From Pseudo-nitzschia pungens (taxonomy: Eukaryota; Bacillariophyta; Bacillariophyceae; Bacillariales; Bacillariaceae), in NCBI GenBank assembly GCA_037355855.1, contig CM074761.1, positions 5,971,346 through 6,035,345 of the forward strand: 64,000 nt of DNA. Reading direction: 5' to 3'. Numbering within the stretch: position 1 is the first letter of the stretch; every line of letters starts with the position of its first letter. The notes below the pieces were generated by a model, which was not told where the DNA came from, searched no databases, and saw nothing but the letters and a program-made list of their open reading frames with translations. Shown piece by piece: positions 30,791-39,640 of this stretch. Made by a program: the position numbers and the translations under genes.

Positions 30791-31774
30791 CCACCATCTC
30801 GGGGAAGGCTCATCCTGTATAATATGTACCAACACTAAGTTACCGTACCTCCACCACTTCGCGCCAAAAGATTTGTACCAGTACCGTACGTACAGTTTAT
30901 ACGTACCGTTTACACCGTACTGGAAACCTACACATCCCCAGCCTGTACGTACTGTCGGTACCTACTAGGAACGGGTATGCACAGACCTGTCATTTTTTTT
31001 CTCAGCCTGTACACTTAGTACTGTAAAGTACGTACATTGCTGTCATTTTTTCCACTCAGCCTGTACACACAGTACCATAAAGCACGTAATAAAGCACTAA
31101 AGCACTACGTCACAGTGGCAGATCGATTTTCCGCCCCACATCTCCCTCGTACCGGATGTGTCATAATTTTCATTTTCATTTTCATTTTCGTTTCATCTCA
31201 TGCATCGGAATATTCTGGCCGGTCCAGTTTAACCTAGCCATCAGGCACCGGGACCATCTCTTTTGAAAAAGACACACATGCTGTGGGGAGCTTGAGAACG
31301 GCCGCTCTTGCTTTCTGCTCTGTTGTCTGATTCATATCACGGAGGTTGGGTGTGTTGAAGTCCTGGAACTACCTGGCTTACCCAGATATACGACGTACTG
31401 ATATTGAAAACAACGAAGACGAAAATCACAACCGATCGGTGCGGAGAGGGACGACAAGGACGACGAAGGTACGATCGCTCCAGAGGGGGACGACGGTGGT
31501 ACGGTCGCTACGATCGCTTCTAACAGGGTGTTTGTTGTTGTTTTTACTTTCGTCTTTCAATAGGGGAACGACTGCAACGACAAAGAGGAAGGTACGATCG
31601 CTTCGGACAGGGACGACGGCGGGTACGATCGCTTCGGACCGGGACGATCGGGTACGACGAACGACGAACGACGACGACGAACGGTACGATCGCTCCAGAG
31701 AGGGCCGACGGGGGTACGATCGCTACGATCGCTTCTAACAGGATGTTTGTTGTTATTTTGAGGAACGACAACGC

Positions 31775-32165
31775 GTTGCTGCTTGCTGCTTGCTGTCGAC
31801 GCGATAGTTCTTTAAAAAATATTCTCGTGTATTATCCCCCCTGTATTATCGACGCGTTGCTGCTGTTTGCTGCTTGCTGTGCCCCCCTGTATTATCGACG
31901 CGTTGCTCCTGCTTGCTGTCCCCCCCCTTGTATTATCGACGCGTTGCTGCTTGCTGCTGCTTGCTGTCCCCCTGTATAAATTTCTTTTTCGACATAAATC
32001 CCTCTACAATTTGTACTGGAAAATCGAATTTTTTGATTGCCTCGTTCACTCATCACCTCTATCTGCTTGCTGCTTCTTGCTGTCCCCCCTGTATTATCGA
32101 CGCGTTGCTGCTGCTTGCTGTCCCCCCTGTATTATCGACGCGTTGCTGCTGCTTGTTGCTGCTTA
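31775..32165 (-). repeat. Composite minisatellite in element B
   Basis: Six or so units in reverse orientation (TATTATCGACGCGTTGCTGC), interrupted at 31975-32085 by unique sequence. It lies directly downstream of the zinc-finger-like ORF, as in element A. Confidence 0.85.
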
Positions 32166-32777
32166 CAGAGTGCGATTCCGGAATGTTTCCTCTCTTTCGT
32201 TTATGGAAATGGTGGTGCGTTTCGTGATTTCGGAATCAGATACTTCGGTGTCGGAACTGGCATCAAAATGGTCTGAGGCATCAACAGCGGAACCGATTGA
32301 ATTCATTTCCTCATTTTCAGCCATATGCGATTCGATTGCCTGTCTGTCCATGGGTGGGATGAGTACATTGGCGATCACTTGAGGATTGAGTGAGGTATGG
32401 ATAGAAGTTGTTGCGGCGGTGTTCGTTTTGGCAAGGGAGGGGGGGATTTGTGGTCCATTCTGTGTCATTGTCAGTCCATACTGTGATGGTGTGTGTCGGA
32501 CCAAAGGGAGGGTGACTTCGGCTTTCGCAGAAGAAATAAAATCCATAAGATCGTTCTTAACATAATAAGTTCGGCAATCACTGTTGGAATAGAGATGCCT
32601 GGAGAGGCCTTGAGATACATATCGGTAGGTGTGAAAGTGGCTCGATTCTTGTTTGTATCCCTTGAAGGATTTTGATTTTCTTCTTCTTCCGGAGGCAATG
32701 CAGTTGCGACATTGGAATGTCTTGGGTATTCTGGGCTCATTGGCAAAGTGCCTTGGGTCGGAGGAAGCTTTCGGCAT
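32163..32777 (-). CDS. Zinc-finger-like protein of element B
   Basis: Intact 204-residue ORF, starting MPKASSDPRHFANEPRIPKT. Cys and His residues in FQCRNC, SHFHTYRY, LSRHLYSN and SDCRTYY are spaced like a C2H2-type finger. The C-terminal half is acidic and Ser/Thr-rich (DASSDTEVSDSEITKRT). The copy in element A shares residues 1-105, then is replaced by satellite. Since both copies sit at the same place in the element, it is probably an element gene (DNA-binding accessory protein or first exon of a transposase). No catalytic domain is visible and the function is unknown. Confidence 0.55.
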   Translation of the reverse strand: MPKASSDPRHFANEPRIPKTFQCRNCIASGRRRKSKSFKGYKQESSHFHTYRYVSQGLSRHLYSNSDCRTYYVKNDLMDFISSAKAEVTLPLVRHTPSQYGLTMTQNGPQIPPSLAKTNTAATTSIHTSLNPQVIANVLIPPMDRQAIESHMAENEEMNSIGSAVDASDHFDASSDTEVSDSEITKRTTISINEREETFRNRTL

Positions 32778-33175
32778 GGTGGTGTGTGTTTTTGTGATGC
32801 GATTCCGGTATGTGATGTGACACCACTGAAAAAAAAAGTTGACAAAGGTGCGTGACGAAACACTTTTGTGTGATTGAAGTAAATTGGATTAAAAATTATT
32901 TGTTGTGTTGAGTCAAGTGTGTCAAATGTGTAAAATGGAATGAAAATGTGAAGAGGGACTGAATGTCAGGGTCTAGAACAGAACATTTCCGTCGACACGT
33001 TGGGGGAGTTGAGAAAAGGGAGAAATGTGGTTGAGAATAATGGAAAAAAGTGGAGAATAATGGAAAAAAGGTTGTGAAATAAAAAATTGGGGTCGCGTTT
33101 TTTTTAGACAAGTCACGATTGGGTCGCGATCCGGTCGCGATTGGTCGCGATGGGTCGCGAACCAGTTTTCGGACG

Positions 33176-33400
33176 AGCAAGCAGCAGCAACGCGTCGATA
33201 ATACAGGGGGGGACAGCAAGCAGCAAGCAGCAACGCCTCGATAATACAGGGGGGGGACAGCAAGCAGCAAGCAGCAACGCGTCGATAATACAGGGGGGGG
33301 GACAGCAAGCAGCAAGCAGCAACGCGTCGATAATACAGTGGGGGGGGGACAGCAAGCAGCAGCAACGCGTCGATAATACAGGGGGAGGGACAGCAAGCAT
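33176..33400 (+). repeat. Composite minisatellite, right half in element D
   Basis: About five units with long G-runs (up to nine), starting with the right AGCAAGCAG duplicate. Continuous with 27855-28099 before B inserted. Confidence 0.9.
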
Positions 33401-33862
33401 AATTTTAATTAAGCACCTCTCTTAGCAAATCGACTCCCGGGTCGTTGCGCCTCTCTTAGCAAATCGACTCCGTCATCATTTCGCCTCTATTAACAAATCG
33501 ACTCCGCTGTTGCGTCTCGACTCAGCTGTTTTGCCTCTATTAGCAAATCGACTCCGTCGCTGTTGCGCCTCTATTAACAAATCGACTCCGTCGTTTTGCC
33601 TCTATTTTAACAAATCGACTCCCTCGTCGAAAAAAAATTTTGCAAAGAAAACTCGCACTTTTTCTGTCCGTTGAACGAAACTTGCATTTAATGCGAGTTG
33701 AAGTCCCGTGAAAACTTGCACTTTTTGGTCTCGAAAAAAGTGCGGAAAAAAAGTGCAAGTTTATCCCCCTAAAATTGTGCTCCAAAAGGGGGATGAGCAT
33801 TGACCAGGTCGACTTAAAATTGCGCAGTCTGCGCGAAATATTTTCAGTTCCGGAAGGTCCAG

Positions 33863-34290
33863 TGAATCAAATTAATCAATCCTTTTTTAAATTCTCATGC
33901 TATTGTTACCAATTTTTTTTTGTCTCAGAATAAATTCCCCCCTCCCCTATTTTTTAAATTTTGATTTATTATTCCCGACCGTACCATTATTACTTACCAT
34001 GACACTGTTGCAGAATTTCATAACAAAAATTTATTTCTCAGCACACCCGTCGCAAAATTTATCACAACAATTATTTCCCATCATACATTGAAGAAATTCG
34101 TCACAAAAATTATGGACTCCTCCTAAAAATCGCGACCCCCCTACTCCCACATGGATTCAGAATCATGCTGCTTGAATGGGGTAATCCTGTGCTGCAACCA
34201 CAAGAATCGCAACTCTGTACAAGATAATCATGAACACTACGACGCAAAACACAAGCCTATCTTATGACAAATATGAATTATTTTATGGAC
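33863..34290 (+). mobile_element. Internal remainder of element E
   Basis: Resembles, at low identity, the A/B subterminal block (28260-28520): GACACTGTTGCAG, CACAAAAATTATGG, AATCGCGACCCCC and CACTACGACGCAAAACACAA occur in the same order. It therefore continues element E after the D insertion. Its right end is not found. Confidence 0.5.
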
Positions 34291-34303
34291 CACACAAATT
34301 TTT

Positions 34304-34720
34304 CTACAGCAATTTTAAAACGAAGGCCGATTTGATATTGCCAGCAATACCACCTTCACCTGCATTCCCTTTGTTGTCATCTTCATTTTCTTCACCTAGC
34401 AAAGCCCTCAATTCTGGACTAATGTATTCTTCAACATATTCCACCTCTCCTTGTGCAACAGATGGGTTGTCGTTGCTGCTATTGTAGCTCTCATCCTCCT
34501 GACGGAACCTCTCTCTCAGTTTTTCCTCACATTCTTTACTGGTCATCGGATCCTTCCTCAGCTCCACAATGTCCCTGCACAACTTATTGAACACAGCAAG
34601 ACCTTCGATCGACCATGATTTGTGGTCTCCACTGTATTGATCACCATATCTCTTTTTCTTCCTCCGTCTCATAAGAATGGTCTGGTCGTCCTTCTTCCTC
34701 TTCTGTTCCACATGATTCAC
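34304..34720 (-). CDS. Unknown basic/acidic ORF, probably transposon-derived
   Basis: 138 codons from a GTG, and the frame is open about 13 codons further upstream (EYHVWVNHVEQKRKK). A basic block (MRRRKKKRYGDQYSG) precedes SWSIEGLAVFNKLCRDIVELRKD and a Glu-rich end. The GLAVFN-L-x-x-V helix pattern reminds me of accessory regions in diatom DNA-transposon ORFs, but I cannot name a family. It lies within the debris of element E, so a remnant of that element is the simplest reading. No start codon context supports an independent gene. Confidence 0.35.
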   Translation of the reverse strand: MNHVEQKRKKDDQTILMRRRKKKRYGDQYSGDHKSWSIEGLAVFNKLCRDIVELRKDPMTSKECEEKLRERFRQEDESYNSSNDNPSVAQGEVEYVEEYISPELRALLGEENEDDNKGNAGEGGIAGNIKSAFVLKLL

Positions 34721-34928
34721 CCAGACATGATACTCATTATGAATTATGAATTATCATCAATCAATGCAAATGCTTCATCAGTAACTGCAAAAATTTCACT
34801 TATGAAACAATCCTCCTTTCGGCCATTGTAGTCCCTCTGTATCGGACCGATGCTTGATAAAATACAAGTCACAAAATAGTACAAATCCTCATTGTCACCA
34901 CCACCAGCACTACTACTACTATTGCTGT

Positions 34929-34962
34929 ACGTCCGAAAACTGTTGATTTATTCCTGGCTCAG
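34929..34962 (+). repeat. Internally deleted CGTCCG terminus
   Basis: CGTCCGAAAACT is joined directly to GTTGATTTATTCCTGGCTCA. Compared with element B's left end, about 50 bp between these two parts are missing. A residual end of the same family. Confidence 0.55.
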
Positions 34963-36324
34963 TACGTTAAGTTACCGTTTCACCAGCCCAAAATTGGTTT
35001 GTCAAAATTTTCAATCAATCTCAATAATTTGTTGACTAAGGTCTTACGGTAATTACCTTACGAGTAACCTTACGAGTTAATCTTAATACCCACATGAAAG
35101 AAAATTGACTGTAACATCCTAATAATTTAATTTTAGCGCTCTAATCCCTAAAATTTGTCATAAAAAATGCCAAATGCCGAAAGATTTGTCACCCAACCAT
35201 AAGGTTACGTGGAGCCAACGGTGTCGTCCGTTTAATTGTCACGCACGCGATCGATTGATTCGATTCGATATCGAGCTTAATTATTTTCCATGAGTCGTCA
35301 CTATCCCAATCTGAATTCTCTCTCGACAACAATCACGACCATACGGTAAGGTTACGGTACCGGTAGGAGTGAACATAACTTTCACATTCCTGTTCTCGTA
35401 ATTACCCTTGTAAACCTTACCGTATCGTTCGTCGAATCTCAATAATCGAATTGTACGGTAACTACTGGTTCAACACACGTACTGTAAAGAATAATCCTAC
35501 TTTCAAGCAAGTAAGGTTACCATAATCTAACAGTAAGATAAAATTTGTATATTCTTATTACAGTAAGTAACCTTACCGTACTTATCACAGTAATGAGTGA
35601 TTCCCGAAACTAATATGCACGTGTCATATTACATAATAACTGAGGTGGCACACATATTATTATCTGCCTGTAACATAGATTTATGAAATTCTTAACCGAT
35701 TTTTTCATATTCTGGAGGAGACATATTTGCCTCCTCCAGAATATGCAACCAAATTTAAATTTAAAGGGAATCGCGCTAAAAATTGGCGATAGAGGCAGGC
35801 TTAGGGAATAAAGAGAGAATGTTTTGTTTTTTGAAACAAGATTCCAAATTCCAAAATAAGCCTTCTACACGCCTGTCTGTCATCCATTTTTAATGCATGT
35901 CCGTTGGGTGCGCCAAAAAGAATGAAGGCATATAATCTAGGATATAATATGAAGGCATATAGTTTCGGGAATCACTCAATTACTACAAAATTCCTAACAG
36001 CTGTCCGTCGGTTCTACGTACCTTTGTTATAATTTCTACGTGGACTTGAGGACAGCTGTTCGGAACTTTGTAGTATTTATTTTTATGGGTAATAAAAAAA
36101 ATTGTTCCGAGGACTCGTGCTCGTAATAAAAAAAATCTCTTTTTTAATTACTTCTAGAAAATTAGTCAACAAAAAAAGCTCTTCGGCACATCAATGTCAA
36201 TCGAACGGAAAACGGAAATGGCCGACAAACCAACCAACAAAATCTATGTGGGCATCCATCGCGTTCGTCTAAATCTCATCTCCTTATTGAAAGTCGTTTC
36301 ACCGACAAGCAACCACCAGGCGCC
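34963..36324. other. Intergenic spacer with one MITE
   Basis: Gene-free. Dense in GTAAGGTTAC/TACCGTA motifs before the MITE at 35593-35980. The 36180-36324 stretch is the probable promoter and leader of the protease gene. Confidence 0.55.
35593..35980. mobile_element. MITE, second copy, TA target duplication
   Basis: 388 bp, ATGAGTGATTCCCGAAAC at the left and its complement at the right, with TA at 35591-35592 and 35981-35982. The right half is related (inverted) to the left half of the copy at 7866. Includes a 14-bp perfect stem at 35707-35744. Confidence 0.75.
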
Positions 36325-37440
36325 ATGGCAACCTTTCCTAATTCATTGCTCCTGGCCGTTCTGGTGGTAGCAGCAACAAACATCTTCCCTCGATTTGTAT
36401 CGGCCTCTCCTGAAAAAGGGTCTTCCATCGTGCAGGGGGTCCAGTCGGAACCAGAGCATTTTCCCTACTTTGTCGACCTCAAGGGTTGTGGTGGCACTCT
36501 CATTGCGCCCGATATTGTTCTTACTGCGGGGCACTGCGAACCCCTAAAGTATTCCAACATCAACGTAGGAGCATACGAAAGGTATACCGTGACCGAAGGC
36601 GTCGAGGTACGGACATGCGAGACCTGGGTGAACCATCCCCAATACGACACATACTCGCTTTCCTATGACGCCGCCCTGTGCAAGCTGAACGAGCCGGTGA
36701 TCATCGATGAATCCTTCGTGAGATTGGAACTCAACGAGGACGAGTCCTTTCCGGCTCCCGGGACAAGCGTGGTTGCCATTGGCATGGGCGGCATTTATTC
36801 GGGCGGGACCAGCTCTCTCCAATTGTACGATGACTATCTCCAAAACGCCACCATTGTTACCGTCAGCAACGAAGAGTGTCTGGAAGGCTGGAATGGCGAT
36901 CTCCAACTAATTGGCATGGAAATGGAATCGGTCCTCTGCGCCAAGACCACGGACGGGAGCGACGTTTGCTTCGGCGATTCGGGTGGACCTTTGGTAAGTC
37001 GGACCTACAGCGAGGAAGAGAATCGGTTTGTGGACATTTATATTGGAACCACTTCCTTTACGACCACGTATTGCGCCGATCCCACGAGCGACTCAGGATT
37101 TGCTCGCACGAGCACCATCTACGAATGGGTCAAGTCCAGCATGTGCAACGATTTGGACAGTGTTGCTGCTTTTTGCAACACGGAGGGGGCTCCGACCGAG
37201 ACTCCAACAATGACTCCGACAGATACTCCAACAGAGACTCCAACAAAGACTCCAACAGAGACTCCAACAGAGACTCCCTCGAACACTCCATCGGACGTTC
37301 TCTCGACGGCTCCCTCTGGCGCTCCATCGATGGCTCCGAGAAGGACCAAGACTCCAAAAACGACCAAGTCTCCAAAAACGACCAAGTCTCCAAAAACGAC
37401 CAAGTCTCCAAAAACGACTAAGTCTCCAAAAAGCGACTGA
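36325..37440 (+). CDS. Secreted trypsin-like serine protease (S1)
   Basis: 371 residues. A signal peptide (SLLLAVLVVAATNIF) is followed by the mature-end-like SIVQGVQSEPEHFPYFVDL. The catalytic triad is complete: His in LTAGHC (about residue 69), Asp in SYDAALCKL (about 114), Ser in GDSGGPL (about 219). The Asp six residues before the catalytic Ser (DVCFGDSGG) predicts trypsin specificity for Arg/Lys. After ~290 the chain becomes Thr/Pro-rich repeats (TPTETPTKTP), then KTTKSPKTTKSPK. Such tails are common in diatom secreted proteins and probably form a glycosylated or cell-wall-anchoring stalk. The reading frame appears shifted at the very end. Confidence 0.88.
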   Translation: MATFPNSLLLAVLVVAATNIFPRFVSASPEKGSSIVQGVQSEPEHFPYFVDLKGCGGTLIAPDIVLTAGHCEPLKYSNINVGAYERYTVTEGVEVRTCETWVNHPQYDTYSLSYDAALCKLNEPVIIDESFVRLELNEDESFPAPGTSVVAIGMGGIYSGGTSSLQLYDDYLQNATIVTVSNEECLEGWNGDLQLIGMEMESVLCAKTTDGSDVCFGDSGGPLVSRTYSEEENRFVDIYIGTTSFTTTYCADPTSDSGFARTSTIYEWVKSSMCNDLDSVAAFCNTEGAPTETPTMTPTDTPTETPTKTPTETPTETPSNTPSDVLSTAPSGAPSMAPRRTKTPKTTKSPKTTKSPKTTKSPKTTKSPKSD

Positions 37441-37735
37441 GTCTCCCAAAATGCCCAAGTGCTGCCTCAAAAAGACCAAGTCTCTCAAAATGCCCAAGTG
37501 CTGCCTCTAAAAGACAAAGTGTCCCAAAAAGACCAGCGCTATCAAAGACCACCAAAACGTCCAAAAAATTGAAACGAACACCCCTGAGCTATTAGTAGTA
37601 GTAGCTGCTCGTTGCACACAGCTTTGGTGAGCGGACACGATACATTATCAACGTATTATGTAATTCTGGGAATCACTCAATACAATAAATAATGTATAAT
37701 ATTATATTACGAAGTATATCCAATTTAAAAAAAAA
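37441..37735. other. Short spacer; out-of-frame tail repeats and a MITE end
   Basis: 37441-37570 continues the protease's CCCAAG/AAGACC repeats in another frame. At 37655-37680 a right MITE terminus (GGGAATCACTCAA followed by TA) remains without its left end. Confidence 0.5.
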
Positions 37736-39296
37736 CTATACGTGCCATTTTGCCTTTTCAAATTTCAATCGAGTGTTCATGTCGATAATCTTCCGGAGGA
37801 AATAAATCGTTTCCATCTTACCAGCTTGATTATCATAATGGTTGTAATCGCGGGCACTGTCCCACATTGGGTCCATCAGATATCCCCCATCAAGGAATGG
37901 AACATTGGACTCGTTTGCAATGCGTCGAGCTATTTCATTGTATGTGTCGATCACAGTGGGGTTTCTCCAACCACGCGGTGGGCATGTGTTTTTTATCTCG
38001 CCCAAAGGGTTGTAGTGAGTTTTACGAATCACAAGATTAATTTTGCTTTTCAACCAAGAATCGATGCCCTGCTTGTATTCATTATAATAGTCCGGGAAAG
38101 TGGTTGCTGGATACTTCCCAGCCGACCACTGGCCAAACCCAACAATAATTACATTGCAATCTAGTGCCCATGCAAACTTCTTGAATCGCCCCATCATCTC
38201 CCTCGGGTGTGTGAATGGGATGTGCCAGACTTCGATGTCGGTCATGTGAAACTCGTCAATCACAACTTGTAAATGTTCGATCAGAACGCGCGAATGGCTT
38301 GCTCCAACCGCACAAAGCTTGAAGCTTTCGTTTCGCACCCTGTCAAATGCATAGTGTTCTAGATCCGAATAGTCACCACCCTCCTCCAGCCATTCAAAGG
38401 TATAGGGTTCAAAGCGCTCCAAGCTACCAGTCTCCAAGCACTCGGCCTTGGCCGTGGTCAAGGTCTTATTCTCTCTGTTTCTGCAATTTTGTCGTTGATA
38501 CCTCGTCATCAACGGGACGGGTTCCACTGTTGTGTTTGATGACCACTTCCAATATCCAGGCACTTGGGCTGCAGCATTGGTGGCGCGAGATGACTGGAAT
38601 ACACTTAGGCTTTGAAGATTGGGAAACGTTTTCGAGACGTCCACATGCGCTCCAGTGGCAGTGAGTCGATTGTGCTCCACATTTTCAAGGCAAGCTGCAG
38701 TAAAGTCATAATCGAATGGAAAGTCATTGCAAAACAATCCAATAATTTCGATAAAGTATCTCCCTTTCGCTGGTACATTGTAATATCCAGTGATGACATT
38801 GAGGTTTTCGGTGTGAGTGAAAGAAGTTTTCACTTGCAAGTCTTGAGGAAGGCCATCCAGATCCATTTTCTCTACGGCGTCGGTATCCCAGTAAATTACA
38901 GAAAGATATTTACCCGAAAGCCGGCCAAAGATTCGTGGTTTCTTGCATTTCCGTTCCGTGTCAGATTTGAAGCGAACAACAACTTTGGCTTCGCTCGGAA
39001 CATGTGTGATGCTTTCTACTTCGGACTGCAGGTGATAGGAGTTCTTAAAGGCATGACCACCAGCAATCACTGCATCAAGAGATGTAACGTTTGCATCCTC
39101 ACTAGAAAACAACGCAACATTGCACTGTCCATCCACGCACCCCGCTTTTTCAGTGTTAGTACTACTAGTAGTCCCAACCGCAATTTGGCGAAAGAATATA
39201 TTGCTCTGAAGTTTGGTGAGCTGTGTTCTTGCGTTGGCTATTTGCAGCTGATCGATAAAGACCGAGGCAGTCACAAACAAGGCCAACAAGGCCACA
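37736..39296 (-). CDS. SGNH/PC-esterase-like protein, 3' part of a split gene
   Basis: 520 codons including the stop. Before the Copia insertion the gene continued into 45272-45166: both parts together make 1668 bp, exactly 556 codons, with the frame joining at ATT-TGT-GTG. Right after the junction is a hydrophobic anchor (ALLALFVTASVFI). The C-terminal half shows an SGNH-hydrolase layout: GASHSR (about residue 366 of the joined protein) with the candidate nucleophile Ser, VIIVGFGQWSAG, and DYNHYD near the end with the Asp-x-x-His pair. Similar type II Golgi proteins (NXPE, TBL/PMR5) transfer or remove acyl groups on glycans. Broken copies keep no start codon, so this allele is probably non-functional. 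Confidence 0.65.
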
Positions 39297-39301
39297 CAAA
39301 T

Positions 39302-39527
39302 TCTTGTAAATCTTAATGAACAAGGCTACAATTGTCGTAACATTCAATAATTGTACTAATTGTATTAAACTAAAAAGTGAGTATTTTTGGTTGTGTGGTA
39401 TTCCATCGGCATGTAAATCATTTTTGTGTGGTTGTGATTTTAATTCTCCGGTCATCAATGCCTCGCTGATTATTGTCGCTGAATTTGTTAACGGTCATTT
39501 TTCACCCCTAACTCTAATTATTCAACA
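39302..39527 (-). repeat. 3' LTR of the Copia element
   Basis: 226 bp. Followed on the plus strand by a third CAAAT and 85 bp more of host coding sequence, which is not expected in a simple insertion. Confidence 0.88.
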
Positions 39528-39640
39528 CAAATGGCATCACGGTGGTTCCGGCTCAGCGTTCCACCAGAGAAGATCGTGGAGGTACATGCACTGGGCTGCT
39601 GTTTCTGTTGTCGCTGTCCCCTAACTCTAATTATTCAACA
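39528..39640 (-). repeat. Host-sequence duplicate plus LTR stub inside the element
   Basis: 39528-39617 repeats 45166-45255 (SGNH gene codons, without the start codon). 39618-39640 repeats the terminal 23 bp of the LTR (compare 39505-39527). The junction GGGG/ACAGCG shows no obvious shared bases. Confidence 0.88.

Larger units (their letters stand above)
28100..33175. mobile_element. CGTCCG-ended transposon B (5.1 kb)
   Basis: Terminal CGTCCGAAAACTGG at 28100 and its complement ending at 33175, flanked by the 9-bp duplication AGCAAGCAG (28091-28099 and 33176-33184). Removing B and one duplicate restores the consensus minisatellite. It is an inverted relative of A with the same modules: charged repeat (28565-28870), 181-bp satellite (29755-30610), tRNA-like relic (30640-30790), minisatellite (31775-32165) and an intact zinc-finger-like ORF (32163-32777). 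Nine-base duplications are typical of Mutator-like transposons, but no transposase is present. Confidence 0.85.
27330..33862. mobile_element. GGACCTTCC-ended element D, carrying B inside
   Basis: The ends are CAGGACCTTCCGGAAC (27330) and its complement ending at 33862. Inside, mirrored on both sides, are GCGAGTTTT-type repeats (27500-27625 and 33640-33780) and GAGGCGCAACGACGGAGTCG repeats (27660-27850 and 33415-33620), around a central composite minisatellite (27855-28099 and 33176-33400). Element B interrupts that minisatellite. Without B, D would be about 1.45 kb, close to its relative C (1.26 kb, 46603-47863). No coding capacity of its own; a foldback-like architecture. Confidence 0.8.
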
